Origin: Paracoccaceae bacterium
GTDB taxonomy: Bacteria > Pseudomonadota > Alphaproteobacteria > Rhodobacterales > Rhodobacteraceae
Reading direction: 5' to 3'
NCBI GenBank assembly: GCA_007123625.1
Contig: SKKS01000284.1
Location: 1-9,547, forward strand
DNA length: 9,547 nucleotides
Below the pieces are notes generated by a model that was given only the letters and a program-made list of their open reading frames with translations, had not been told where the DNA came from and ran no database searches. The position numbers and the translations under genes were made by a program. Shown here piece after piece: positions 1-6,166 of the stretch. Position 1 is the stretch's first letter. Every line of letters begins with the position of its first letter.

Positions 1-189
1 ATCAAGATCTGGTCGCGCCGGTCGACCATCCTGCCGCAGTTCGTGGGCCTGACGTTCGGGGTCTACAACGGCAAGAAGCACATCCCCGTCAACGTGTCCG
101 AAGACATGATCGGCCAGAAGTTCGGGGAATACTCGCCGACGCGAACCCATCACGGGCACGCCGCCGACAAGAAAGCGAAGAGGAAATAA
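1..189 (+). CDS. rpsS: 30S ribosomal protein S19 (3' part)
   Basis: This is the C-terminal 62 residues of S19, a small-subunit head protein that forms a heterodimer with S13 and contacts 16S rRNA near the A site. The frame is open from base 1 and ends at TAA 187-189. The S19 core is easy to recognise: WSRRSTILPQFVG near the start, then VYNGKKHIPV, and the GEYSPTRTHHGH block before a lysine-rich tail. Bacterial S19 is normally about 92 residues, so roughly 30 N-terminal residues lie upstream of the window. It is followed after 5 nt by rplV, as in the S10 operon of most bacteria, and its last codons contain the rplV ribosome-binding site. Identity is not in doubt; only the 5' end is missing. 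Confidence 0.97.
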   Translation: MKIWSRRSTILPQFVGLTFGVYNGKKHIPVNVSEDMIGQKFGEYSPTRTHHGHAADKKAKRK

Positions 190-194
190 GCGTC

Positions 195-575
195 ATGGGT
201 AAGGACAACAATCCGCGCCGCGTGGCCGATAACGAGGCGATGGCCAAGGCACGCATGCTGCGCACCAGCCCGCAGAAGCTTAACCTCGTCGCGGCCATGA
301 TCCGGGGCAAGCCTGTCAGCAAGGCGCTGACTGATCTGACCTTCTCGAAGAAGCGGATCGCGGGCGATGTGCGCAAGTGCCTGCAGTCGGCAATCGCGAA
401 TGCCGAGAACAACCACGGCCTGGACGTGGATGAGCTCGTCGTGGCCGAAGCCTGGGTCGGCAAGAACATCGTGCTGAAACGCGGCCGTCCGCGCGCGCGG
501 GGCCGTTTCGGCAAGATCATGAAGCCGTTTTCGGAGCTGACCATCAAGGTTCGCCAGGTCGAGGAGCAAGCATAA
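195..575 (+). CDS. rplV: 50S ribosomal protein L22
   Basis: L22 (126 aa) binds 23S rRNA, and its long beta-hairpin lines the peptide exit tunnel near the macrolide site. The globular part shows the usual opening ARMLRTSPQKLNLVAAMIRG (about residues 18-37). The extended hairpin appears as the basic stretch KRGRPRARGRFGKI (about 95-108). An N-terminal extension of about 15 residues (GKDNNPRRVADNEAM) precedes the conserved core, which makes it slightly longer than the 110-aa E. coli protein. The ATG at 195 is preceded by an AGAGGAA ribosome-binding site at about 179-185, inside the end of rpsS. Its TAA stop overlaps the ATG of rpsC by one base (TAATG), which suggests translational coupling. Confidence 0.97.
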   Translation: MGKDNNPRRVADNEAMAKARMLRTSPQKLNLVAAMIRGKPVSKALTDLTFSKKRIAGDVRKCLQSAIANAENNHGLDVDELVVAEAWVGKNIVLKRGRPRARGRFGKIMKPFSELTIKVRQVEEQA

Positions 576-1276
576 TGGGTCAGAAAGTAAATCCGATCGG
601 TATGCGTCTGCAGGTCAATCGCACCTGGGACAGCCGCTGGTTTGCCGAAGACAAGGATTACGGAAACCTGCTGCTCGAGGATCTGAAGATCCGCGAATTC
701 ATCCATGATGAGTGCAAGCAGGCCGGCATCAGCCGCGTGATCATCGAGCGACCGCACAAGAAATGCCGCGTGACCATTCACACGGCGCGTCCGGGCGTGA
801 TCATCGGCAAGAAGGGCGCCGATATCGAAACCCTTCGCAAGAAGCTGGCGAATTTCACTGACAGCGACCTGCACCTCAACATCGTCGAGGTCCGCAAGCC
901 GGAACTGGATGCGCAACTGGTGGCTGAATCGATCGCCCAGCAGCTGGAGCGCCGCGTCAGCTTCCGTCGTGCGATGAAGCGGTCGGTTCAGAACTCCATG
1001 CGTATGGGGGCGCTGGGTATCCGGGTGAACGTCGCGGGGCGTTTGGGCGGGGCCGAAATCGCGCGGACCGAATGGTACCGCGAGGGCCGCGTGCCCCTGC
1101 ACACGCTGCGTGCCGATATCGACTACGCCCATGCCGAGGCCAAGACCGCCTACGGGATCATCGGGATCAAGGTCTGGATCTTCAAGGGCGAGATCATGGA
1201 ACATGATCCGCAGGCCCGGGATCGTCGGCATCAGGAACTGCAGGATTCGGGCGGCGCATCGCGTCCGCGTCGTTGA
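575..1276 (+). CDS. rpsC: 30S ribosomal protein S3
   Basis: S3 (233 aa, the same length as in E. coli) sits at the mRNA entry channel of the small subunit with S4 and S5. It starts with the standard MGQKVNPIGMRL. A KH type II domain with the GVIIGKKG loop is at residues 74-81. The segment RRAMKR at 131-136 supplies R131, R132 and K135, the residues linked in E. coli to the ribosome's mRNA-unwinding activity. The C-terminal domain contains GRLGGAEIARTEWYREGRVPLHTLRA (about 155-180), written here as one recognisable S3 signature, followed by a short polar tail. A GAGGAG site at 561-566 sits 8 nt before the ATG, and the start overlaps the rplV stop. Nothing unusual is seen. Confidence 0.98.
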   Translation: MGQKVNPIGMRLQVNRTWDSRWFAEDKDYGNLLLEDLKIREFIHDECKQAGISRVIIERPHKKCRVTIHTARPGVIIGKKGADIETLRKKLANFTDSDLHLNIVEVRKPELDAQLVAESIAQQLERRVSFRRAMKRSVQNSMRMGALGIRVNVAGRLGGAEIARTEWYREGRVPLHTLRADIDYAHAEAKTAYGIIGIKVWIFKGEIMEHDPQARDRRHQELQDSGGASRPRR

Positions 1277-1297
1277 TCCTGAGACAGGAGAGAGAAG

Positions 1298-1711
1298 ATG
1301 CTGCAACCGAAACGGACGAAGTTCCGCAAACAGCACAAGGGCCGGATCAAGGGCGAGGCGAAGGGCGGGTTTGACCTGAACTTCGGCAGCTACGGCCTGA
1401 AGGCCACCGAGCCCGAGCGGATCACCGCCCGGCAGATCGAAGCCGCCCGCCGGGCCATGACGCGCCACATGAAGCGTCAGGGCCGTGTGTGGATCCGCAT
1501 TTTTCCGGATGTACCCGTGTCGTCCAAGCCGACCGAAGTGCGGATGGGTAAAGGCAAGGGGTCGGTCGATTTCTGGGCCGCCAAGGTCAAGCCTGGCCGG
1601 GTGATGTTCGAGATCGACGGCGTGAACGACGCGACCGCCCGCGAGGCGCTGCGCCTCGCGGCGATGAAGCTCCCGATCAAGACCCGCGTGGTTGTGCGCG
1701 AAGACTGGTAA
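1298..1711 (+). CDS. rplP: 50S ribosomal protein L16
   Basis: L16 (137 aa) binds 23S rRNA near the A-site tRNA elbow and is needed for late assembly of the 50S subunit. The N-terminus MLQPKRTKFRKQHKGR and the VRMGKGKGSVDFW block (about residues 81-93) are diagnostic. R82 corresponds to E. coli R81, the arginine hydroxylated by the RoxA/YcfD oxygenase. No such enzyme is encoded in this window. The start is supported by AGGAG at 1286-1290. It lies 21 nt after rpsC. Downstream, the usual tight packing is broken by a 163-nt gap before rpmC that carries a stem-loop and a possible promoter, so expression may change level after this gene. Confidence 0.98.
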   Translation: MLQPKRTKFRKQHKGRIKGEAKGGFDLNFGSYGLKATEPERITARQIEAARRAMTRHMKRQGRVWIRIFPDVPVSSKPTEVRMGKGKGSVDFWAAKVKPGRVMFEIDGVNDATAREALRLAAMKLPIKTRVVVREDW

Positions 1712-1721
1712 TCGACCCTTG

Positions 1722-1743
1722 GGGCGGGCTTCACTGCCCGCCC
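1722..1743 (+). terminator. Perfect stem-loop just after rplP (partial terminator, attenuator or processing site)
   Basis: GGGCGGGC (1722-1729) pairs perfectly with GCCCGCCC (1736-1743) around the six-base loop TTCACT. The structure begins 10 nt after the rplP stop codon. It is GC-only and should be very stable, but no U-tract follows (the next bases are TTCGGATTTGCGG). A classical strong intrinsic terminator is therefore unlikely. It may act as a leaky terminator or pause site, or may protect the 3' end of the upstream mRNA after processing. The hairpin is seen directly; its role is inferred. Confidence 0.5.
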
Positions 1744-1765
1744 TTCGGATTTGCGGCGGAAAGCC

Positions 1766-1794
1766 TTGCCTTGCGGGGCGATCCCGCCTATACG
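1766..1794 (+). promoter_or_regulatory. Candidate sigma-70-type promoter upstream of rpmC
   Basis: Within the 163-bp rplP-rpmC gap, TTGCCT (1766-1771) and TATACG (1789-1794) are separated by exactly 17 bp. Each hexamer matches four of six consensus positions (TTGACA and TATAAT), and alphaproteobacterial promoters commonly match the -35 better than the -10. It lies immediately after the rplP stem-loop and would give a leader of roughly 70-75 nt before the rpmC ATG. This could be an internal promoter restoring transcription of the downstream ribosomal genes. It is a motif-based prediction; a chance match is possible in a gap of this size. Confidence 0.35.
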
Positions 1795-1874
1795 GCCCGA
1801 TCATCCACCTCCGTCGGGAATCAGGGTGACCCTTTCCAAGGGGCTCTCCGGCGATTGTTGATTAAGGAACAGGC

Positions 1875-2078
1875 ATGAAGCCCGAAGATCTGCGAAACAA
1901 GACCCCGGACGAGCTGCGCGATCAGCTTGTTGCGCTCAAAAAGGAAGCGTTCAACCTGCGCTTCCAGAAGGCGACCAACCAGTTGGACAACACCGCGCGG
2001 ATGCGCGACGTGCGCCGCAATGCGGCGCGCGTGCTGACCGTCCTGACCGAAAAAGCCCGCGCTGCGGCGGCGAACTGA
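1875..2078 (+). CDS. rpmC: 50S ribosomal protein L29
   Basis: L29 (67 aa) is a small two-helix protein near the exit of the peptide tunnel, next to L23, and forms part of the docking surface for signal recognition particle and trigger factor. The sequence shows the normal pattern: KPEDLRNKTPDELRDQL, then the FNLRFQKATNQL signature (about residues 26-37), then the basic second helix RMRDVRRNAARVLTVL. An alanine-rich end (AAAAN) closes the protein. The ATG is preceded by AAGGA at 1864-1868. rpsQ follows 12 nt after its stop. It is the first gene after the long gap and so may be transcribed partly from its own promoter. Confidence 0.96.
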   Translation: MKPEDLRNKTPDELRDQLVALKKEAFNLRFQKATNQLDNTARMRDVRRNAARVLTVLTEKARAAAAN

Positions 2079-2090
2079 GGAGCCTTCCCT

Positions 2091-2330
2091 ATGCCCAAAC
2101 GCATCCTGCAAGGCACCGTGACCAGCGACAAAAACGCACAGACCGTGACGGTTCTGGTTGAACGCCGCTTCACGCACCCGGTGATGAAAAAGACTGTGCG
2201 CAGCACCAAGAAGTACCGCGCGCATGATCCGGAGAACCATTTCAAGGTGGGTGACACCGTTCGCATCCGCGAATGTGCGCCTGTCTCGAAAAGTAAACGC
2301 TGGGAGGTTGTGACCGAAGCTTCGGCTTGA
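2091..2330 (+). CDS. rpsQ: 30S ribosomal protein S17
   Basis: S17 (79 aa) is a primary 16S rRNA-binding protein with an OB fold, important for early assembly of the 30S body. The start MPKRILQGTVTSDK fits the family, and the C-terminal S17 signature GDTVRIRECAPVSKSK is at residues 54-69. E. coli S17 is 84 aa, so the length is normal. A GAGGAG site at 2077-2082 overlaps the rpmC stop codon, tying the two genes together. In E. coli this is the last gene of the S10 operon, and the 72-nt spacer that follows here matches that operon boundary. Confidence 0.97.
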   Translation: MPKRILQGTVTSDKNAQTVTVLVERRFTHPVMKKTVRSTKKYRAHDPENHFKVGDTVRIRECAPVSKSKRWEVVTEASA

Positions 2331-2402
2331 TCACACCCTTCCGGTTTGATCGAAACCCTGGGGCCCTGAAAAGCAGCGGTTCCCAAAGGTCGGGAGAAAC
2401 CA
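2331..2402 (+). other. rpsQ-rplN spacer (S10/spc boundary)
   Basis: This 72-nt spacer lies where E. coli has the S10/spc operon border. It contains a small hairpin, GGTTT (2343-2347) with AAACC (2353-2357) around GATCG, and the rplN ribosome-binding site GGGAG at 2392-2396. A TTGATC at 2327-2332 has only TCGAAA at the correct distance as a -10, so I do not call a promoter. No terminator with a U-tract is visible, and read-through from the S10 genes is likely. Confidence 0.35.
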
Positions 2403-2771
2403 ATGATCCAGATGCAGACCAATCTGGATGTCGCTGACAACTCCGGCGCTCGCCGGGTGCAGTGCATCAAGGTGCTCGGTGGGTCCAAACGGCGCTATGC
2501 GTCCGTGGGCGACATCATCGTAGTATCCGTCAAGGAAGCGATCCCGCGCGGGCGGGTGAAGAAAGGCGACGTGCGCAAGGCCGTCGTCGTGCGCACCGCC
2601 AAGGAAGTGCGCCGCGAGGATGGTACCGCCATCCGCTTCGACCGCAATGCCGCTGTCATTCTGAACAATGCAGGCGAACCTGTGGGCACCCGGATCTTCG
2701 GACCCGTGGTGCGCGAACTGCGTGCGAAGAACTTCATGAAGATCATCTCGCTGGCGCCGGAGGTGCTGTGA
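2403..2771 (+). CDS. rplN: 50S ribosomal protein L14
   Basis: L14 (122 aa; E. coli has 123) sits at the subunit interface, forms intersubunit bridges with 16S rRNA, and is the docking site of the silencing factor RsfS. It begins MIQMQTNLDVADNSGARRVQCIKVLGG, the typical L14 start, of which residues 10-26 form the classic core. The region VGDIIVVSVKEAIPRGRVKKGDV (about 35-57) and the end GPVVRELRAKNFMKIISLAPEVL are also standard. The start is supported by GGGAG at 2392-2396. Its TGA overlaps the ATG of rplX (TGATG), so the two are probably translationally coupled. It is the first gene of the spc-type block. Confidence 0.98.
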   Translation: MIQMQTNLDVADNSGARRVQCIKVLGGSKRRYASVGDIIVVSVKEAIPRGRVKKGDVRKAVVVRTAKEVRREDGTAIRFDRNAAVILNNAGEPVGTRIFGPVVRELRAKNFMKIISLAPEVL

Positions 2772-3076
2772 TGGCTGCGAAGTTGAAAAAAGGCGACAAG
2801 GTCGTCGTGCTGACCGGCAAGGACAAGGGCAAGACCGGCGAGATCAGCCGCGTCATGCCCAGCGACAACAAGGCCGTTGTGGACGGCATCAATATTGCCG
2901 TGCGCCACACCAAGCAAAGCCAGACCAGCCAAGGTGGGCGTATTCCGCAGGCCATGCCGGTCGACCTGTCGAACCTGGCACTGGTTGATGGCAACGGCAA
3001 GGCGACGCGCGTAGGCTTCCGGTTCGATGAGGGCAAGAAGGTCCGCTACGCCAAGACTACCGGGGAGGCGATCTGA
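2771..3076 (+). CDS. rplX: 50S ribosomal protein L24
   Basis: L24 (101 aa) is an assembly-initiating protein that binds the 5' domain of 23S rRNA near the tunnel exit. A KOW motif occupies about residues 7-33 (KGDKVVVLTGKDKGKTGEIS followed by RVMP). The later MPVDLSNLALVD segment is the usual L24 C-terminal strand. The reading frame is open far upstream, but the ATG at 2771 is chosen because it gives the normal N-terminus MAAKLKKGD, has GGAGG at 2759-2763, and overlaps the rplN stop by one base. Its own TGA overlaps the rplE ATG in the same way, making a three-gene coupled chain. Confidence 0.97.
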   Translation: MAAKLKKGDKVVVLTGKDKGKTGEISRVMPSDNKAVVDGINIAVRHTKQSQTSQGGRIPQAMPVDLSNLALVDGNGKATRVGFRFDEGKKVRYAKTTGEAI

Positions 3077-3636
3077 TGCTTGACACCGCAACCTATACCC
3101 CGCGTCTGCGCAGCCTCTACAAGGACAGCATCAGTGCCGCCCTGATCGAGGAATTCGGCTACAAGAACGCGATGATGGCCCCGAGGCTCGACAAGATCGT
3201 GCTGAACATGGGCATTGGCGAAGCCGTCAAGGACAGCAAGAAGATAAAGTCGGCGCAAGCTGACATGACCGCGATTGCTGGCCAGAAGGCGGTCATCACC
3301 AAGGCGCGCAATTCGATCGCCGGTTTCCGCGTCCGCGAGGAAATGCCCCTGGGCGTGAAGGTCACGCTGCGCGGCGATCGCATGTATGACTTCCTCGATC
3401 GTCTGATCACCATCGCGTTGCCGCGGGTGCGTGACTTCCGGGGCGTCAAGGGCACGTCCTTTGACGGCCGCGGCAACTATGCCATGGGCATCAAGGAACA
3501 TATCGTGTTCCCCGAGATCGCCTATGACCAGATCGACGAGGTCTGGGGCATGGATGTCATCATTTGCACCACCGCGAAAACCGACGCCGAAGCCAAAGCG
3601 CTGTTGAAGAAATTCAACATGCCCTTTGCCAGCTGA
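3076..3636 (+). CDS. rplE: 50S ribosomal protein L5
   Basis: L5 (186 aa; E. coli 179) binds 5S rRNA and contacts the P-site tRNA and S13 across the subunit interface. Recognisable parts are the PRLDKIVLNMGIGEAVKDSKK strand-helix (about residues 36-56), the Gly-Phe-Arg loop IAGFRVREEMPLGVKVTLRGDRM, and FPEIAYDQIDEVWGMDV near the end. A strong GGGGAGG at 3062-3068 precedes the ATG, which overlaps the rplX stop. In E. coli, S8 represses the spc operon by binding the mRNA near the start of this gene. I could not identify an S8-site mimic here with confidence, although S8 is encoded two genes downstream. Confidence 0.98.
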   Translation: MLDTATYTPRLRSLYKDSISAALIEEFGYKNAMMAPRLDKIVLNMGIGEAVKDSKKIKSAQADMTAIAGQKAVITKARNSIAGFRVREEMPLGVKVTLRGDRMYDFLDRLITIALPRVRDFRGVKGTSFDGRGNYAMGIKEHIVFPEIAYDQIDEVWGMDVIICTTAKTDAEAKALLKKFNMPFAS

Positions 3637-3654
3637 CGCCGAAGGAGGAAGAAC

Positions 3655-3960
3655 ATGGCCAAGAAAGCAATGGTCGAGCGCGAGAAGAAGCGTCAGCGGC
3701 TGGTCAAGCAATACGCCAGCCGGCGCGCCGATCTGAAGGCAATTGCCGCAGATGAATCGCGCCCAATGGAAGAGCGGTTCAAGGCGAACCTGAAGCTTGC
3801 GCAACTGCCGCGCAACAGCTCGGCGACGCGGCTGCACAATCGCTGCCAGCTCACCGGGCGTCCCAAAGCCTATTACCGCAAATTGAAACTGTCGCGGATC
3901 GCGCTGCGTGATCTGGCCTCGAACGGCCAGATCCCCGGCATGGTCAAGTCGAGCTGGTAA
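3655..3960 (+). CDS. rpsN: 30S ribosomal protein S14, zinc-free long form
   Basis: S14 (101 aa) binds 16S rRNA in the head of the small subunit, close to S3, S10 and S19. The start MAKKAMVEREKKRQRLV and the C-terminal block NRCQLTGRPKAYYRKLKLSR (about residues 61-80) followed by IALRDLASNGQIPGMVKSSW are standard. There is only one cysteine, in NRCQLTGR, so the CxxC...CxxC zinc site of the short form is absent. This is the long C-minus type usual in proteobacteria and needs no zinc. AAGGAGG at 3642-3648, 6 nt before the ATG, is close to a perfect Shine-Dalgarno. rpsH follows 12 nt after the stop. Confidence 0.98.
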   Translation: MAKKAMVEREKKRQRLVKQYASRRADLKAIAADESRPMEERFKANLKLAQLPRNSSATRLHNRCQLTGRPKAYYRKLKLSRIALRDLASNGQIPGMVKSSW

Positions 3961-3972
3961 GGAGATCGCACC

Positions 3973-4371
3973 ATGTCGATGAACGATCCTCTCGGCGATA
4001 TGCTGACCCGCATCCGCAACGCGCAGATGCGTGGTAAGTCCACGGTCATTTCGCCCGCCTCCAAGCTGCGTGCCTGGGTGCTCGATGTGCTCAAGGACGA
4101 AGGCTATATCCGCGGATACGAATCTGTGACCGGCGCTGACGGTCATCCCGCGCTTGAGATCTCGCTGAAGTATGCCGATGGCTCCCCCGTCATTCGCGAG
4201 CTGAAGCGTATCTCGAAACCCGGTCGCCGCGTCTATTCGGGCGTTCAGGACATCCCCTCCGTTCGTAACGGACTGGGTGTGTCGATCGTGTCCACGCCCA
4301 AGGGTGTGATGTCAGACGCAGCTGCGCGCGCCGCCAATGTTGGTGGCGAAGTGCTCTGCCGCGTGTTCTGA
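3973..4371 (+). CDS. rpsH: 30S ribosomal protein S8
   Basis: S8 (132 aa; E. coli 130) binds the central domain of 16S rRNA and, in E. coli, is also the translational repressor of the spc operon. The N-terminal MNDPLGDMLTRIRNAQM and the C-terminal signature GVSIVSTPKGVMSD followed by AARAANVGGEVLCRVF (about residues 102-132) are clear. AAGGAG at 3959-3964 overlaps the rpsN stop and serves the ATG at 3973. rplF begins 10 nt after its TGA, with GGAGG in between. Autogenous control here is assumed from the family, not demonstrated by a visible mRNA target. Confidence 0.98.
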   Translation: MSMNDPLGDMLTRIRNAQMRGKSTVISPASKLRAWVLDVLKDEGYIRGYESVTGADGHPALEISLKYADGSPVIRELKRISKPGRRVYSGVQDIPSVRNGLGVSIVSTPKGVMSDAAARAANVGGEVLCRVF

Positions 4372-4381
4372 GGAGGGTGCG

Positions 4382-4915
4382 ATGTCTCGGATTGGAAAGA
4401 AACCGGTCGAACTGCCCAAGGGCGTGACGGCCGAAGTCAAGGGGCAGACCGTTTCGGTCAAGGGCCCCAAGGGCAGCCGCACTTTCACCGCCACCGACGA
4501 AGTCGATGTGGTGCTGGATGGCAACGCGATCACCGTCAAGCCGCGCGGAAACTCCAAGCGCGCGCGCCAGCAGTGGGGTATGACCCGCTCGATGGTCGCG
4601 AACCTGGCGCAAGGCGTGACCGATGGCTTCAAGAAAGAGCTTGAGCTGGTCGGCGTCGGTTACCGAGCTGCCATGCAGGGCGCGGACCTGAAGCTGTCGC
4701 TGGGCTACAGCCACGATGTGATCTTTTCTGTTCCGGAGGGTGTCAACGTGACCACCCCGAAGCAGACCGAGATCGTGATCGAGGGCATGGACCAGCAGCA
4801 GGTCGGCGAAGTTGCCGCGAACATTCGCAAGTGGCGTTCGCCCGAGCCCTACAAGGGCAAGGGCATCCGCTACAAGGACGAGTATATCTTCCGCAAGGAA
4901 GGCAAGAAGAAGTAA
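4382..4915 (+). CDS. rplF: 50S ribosomal protein L6
   Basis: L6 (177 aa, the same length as in E. coli) lies near the sarcin-ricin loop and the GTPase centre of the large subunit. The frame is open from 4337, but the ATG at 4382 gives the canonical start MSRIGKKPVELPKGV and has a GGAGGG site directly after the rpsH stop, so the upstream ATG is rejected. Two repeated L6 domains are present. The second ends in the signature PEPYKGKGIRYKDEYIFRKE (about residues 154-173) and a lysine tail. The last codons and stop contain the ribosome-binding site of rplR. Confidence 0.97.
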   Translation: MSRIGKKPVELPKGVTAEVKGQTVSVKGPKGSRTFTATDEVDVVLDGNAITVKPRGNSKRARQQWGMTRSMVANLAQGVTDGFKKELELVGVGYRAAMQGADLKLSLGYSHDVIFSVPEGVNVTTPKQTEIVIEGMDQQQVGEVAANIRKWRSPEPYKGKGIRYKDEYIFRKEGKKK

Positions 4916-4926
4916 GGGCGCGACAG

Positions 4927-5286
4927 ATGGCGAACACAAAGCAAAAGCTGTTCCAGAAACGCCGCCTGCGCGTGCGGAACAAACTTCGGAAAATGGCCAA
5001 CGGGCGTCCGCGCCTTTCGGTCCACCGCTCGAACAAGAACATCAGCGTCCAGCTGATCGACGATGTGAAGGGCGTCACTCTGGCTGCGGCTTCGACCCTG
5101 GAGAAGGATCTTGGCGTGGTCGGCGTGAACAACATCGACGCTGCCACCAAGGTTGGTGCCGCGATCGCCGAGCGTGCCAAGGCAGCCGGAGTCGAGGAGT
5201 GCTATTTCGACCGTGGCGGGTTTCTGTTTCACGGGAAGGTCAAGGCACTTGCCGACGCCGCCCGTGAAGGCGGCCTGAAGTTCTGA
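4927..5286 (+). CDS. rplR: 50S ribosomal protein L18
   Basis: L18 (119 aa; E. coli 117) brings 5S rRNA into the large subunit together with L5. The frame is open upstream to 4831 inside rplF, but the ATG at 4927 is correct: it gives a basic N-terminus of usual length (MANTKQKLFQKRRLRVRNKL) and is preceded by AAGGG at 4914-4918, which overlaps the rplF stop. The core RPRLSVHRSNKNISVQLIDD (about 25-44) and the end CYFDRGGFLFHGKVKALADA then AREGGLKF are diagnostic. A GAGGAG overlapping its TGA serves the next gene, rpsE. Confidence 0.96.
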   Translation: MANTKQKLFQKRRLRVRNKLRKMANGRPRLSVHRSNKNISVQLIDDVKGVTLAAASTLEKDLGVVGVNNIDAATKVGAAIAERAKAAGVEECYFDRGGFLFHGKVKALADAAREGGLKF

Positions 5287-5296
5287 GGAGACGATA

Positions 5297-5851
5297 ATGG
5301 CAAGAGATGACAACCGCCGGGACCGCCGCGACCGCGACGAAAACCCGGAATTCGCCGATCGTCTGGTAGCGATCAACCGTGTGTCGAAAACCGTCAAGGG
5401 GGGCAAGCGTTTCGGCTTTGCCGCACTTGTGGTGGTCGGCGATCAGCGTGGCCGCGTTGGCTTCGGCAAGGGCAAGGCCAAGGAGGTCCCCGAGGCCATC
5501 CGCAAGGCCACCGAGCAGGCCAAGCGCCAGATGATCCGTGTGCCGCTGCGCGAAGGCCGCACCCTGCATCATGACATCGAAGGCCGCCATGGCGCGGGCA
5601 AGGTGATCATGCGCACCGCCGTTCCGGGGACCGGGATCATCGCCGGTGGCCCGATGCGCGCCGTGTTTGAGATGCTGGGCCTGCAGGACGTTGTGGCCAA
5701 GTCGCAGGGCAGCCAGAACCCCTACAACATGGTGCGGGCCACCATGGACGGACTGCGCAATTCGTCCAGCCCGCGCCAGGTGGCTCAGCGCCGCGGCAAG
5801 AAGGTTGCGGATATCCTGCGCAAACCCGAAGCCGAAACGGCCGAGGCGTGA
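5297..5851 (+). CDS. rpsE: 30S ribosomal protein S5
   Basis: S5 (184 aa) sits at the mRNA entrance with S3 and S4 and affects decoding accuracy. After a highly charged Arg/Asp-rich start (residues 1-15, absent from the E. coli protein of 167 aa), the S5 double-stranded-RNA-binding-like domain runs from about 18 to 82. It includes the TVKGGKRF loop (32-39) that forms the spectinomycin-sensitive region in other bacteria; the loop appears wild type. The C-terminal domain contains PGTGIIAGGPMRAVFEMLGL (about 110-129) and SQNPYNMVRATMDGL. GAGGAG at 5285-5290 precedes the ATG. An acidic, alanine-rich tail ends the protein. rpmD follows after 11 nt. Confidence 0.98.
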   Translation: MARDDNRRDRRDRDENPEFADRLVAINRVSKTVKGGKRFGFAALVVVGDQRGRVGFGKGKAKEVPEAIRKATEQAKRQMIRVPLREGRTLHHDIEGRHGAGKVIMRTAVPGTGIIAGGPMRAVFEMLGLQDVVAKSQGSQNPYNMVRATMDGLRNSSSPRQVAQRRGKKVADILRKPEAETAEA

Positions 5852-5862
5852 GGGAGAGTACC

Positions 5863-6051
5863 ATGGCAAAAACTATCGTCGTCAAGCAGGTGGGCTCGCC
5901 CATCCGCCGCCCGAACGTTCAGCGCCAGACGCTGATCGGCCTGGGCCTGAACAAGATGCACCGCACCCGCGAACTGGAGGACACCCCTTCGGTGCGCGGT
6001 ATGGTCGCCAAGATCCCGCATCTGGTCGAGATCATCGAAGAGCGCGGCTGA
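5863..6051 (+). CDS. rpmD: 50S ribosomal protein L30
   Basis: L30 (62 aa; E. coli 58) is a small peripheral protein of the large subunit. It reads MAKTIVVKQVGSPIRRP, then the signature QRQTLIGLGLNKMHRTRELED (about residues 20-40), and ends with the helix VRGMVAKIPHLVEIIEE. A GTG at 5848 overlaps the rpsE stop in the same frame, but the ATG at 5863 is preferred because it gives the conserved start and has GAGGGAG at 5850-5856. In most proteobacteria rplO and secY follow directly. Here the next feature is a strong terminator, so this is the last gene of the operon in this genome. Confidence 0.96.
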   Translation: MAKTIVVKQVGSPIRRPNVQRQTLIGLGLNKMHRTRELEDTPSVRGMVAKIPHLVEIIEERG

Positions 6052-6079
6052 CCGCCGCTTCGTCGATCCGTATTGATGG

Positions 6080-6115
6080 AAAAACCCCGGCATGTTTGCC
6101 GGGGTTTTTCTTTTT
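6080..6115 (+). terminator. Strong Rho-independent terminator ending the ribosomal-protein operon
   Basis: AAAAACCCCGGC (6080-6091) pairs perfectly with GCCGGGGTTTTT (6098-6109) around ATGTTT, and A6092-T6097 can add another pair. The + strand then continues C-TTTTT, giving a long U-tract in the rpmD mRNA. It lies 28 nt after the rpmD stop. The A-run on the left side also provides a U-run on the opposite strand, so it could act in both directions, as a back-up for transcripts arriving from sdhB. Confidence 0.93.
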
Positions 6116-6138
6116 CTGCGGCCCGAGTCCCGCGACAG

Positions 6139-6166
6139 AAAACGCCGCCCGATGGTCTCGGGCGGC
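6139..6166 (-). terminator. Rho-independent terminator of the sdh operon
   Basis: On the - strand GCCGCCCGA (6166-6158) pairs perfectly with TCGGGCGGC (6152-6144) across the loop GACCA, and is followed by G and a TTTT run (6142-6139). It begins 26 nt after the sdhB stop. The nine-base GC-rich stem with a short U-tract fits an intrinsic terminator for the leftward sdhA-glycosyltransferase-sdhB transcript. The U-tract is shorter than that of the opposing rpmD terminator, which could catch any read-through. Confidence 0.8.

Noticed and set aside
89..1804. 571-codon open frame on the - strand opposite rpsS-rplV-rpsC-rplP
   Set aside because: It lies wholly antisense to four unmistakable ribosomal-protein genes. 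GC-rich codon bias produces long antisense frames, and the translation shows no recognisable domain.
2314..2325. 12-bp perfect palindrome CCGAAGCTTCGG at the end of rpsQ
   Set aside because: It lies within the rpsQ coding sequence (Thr-Glu-Ala-Ser-Ala end). It has almost no loop as RNA and no sign of being a repeated operator.
2327..2355. Possible spc promoter (TTGATC with TCGAAA at 17 bp) before rplN
   Set aside because: The -10 match is poor and the -35 overlaps the rpsQ stop. Read-through from the S10 genes is a sufficient explanation.
3046..4146. 366-codon open frame on the - strand opposite rplE, rpsN and rpsH
   Set aside because: Same explanation: an antisense shadow of conserved genes in high-GC DNA, rich in Arg, His and Ala and without domain features.
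4337..4381. Upstream in-frame ATG for rplF
   Set aside because: It overlaps the end of rpsH, would add 15 residues not found in L6, and the ATG at 4382 has the ribosome-binding site and the conserved N-terminus.
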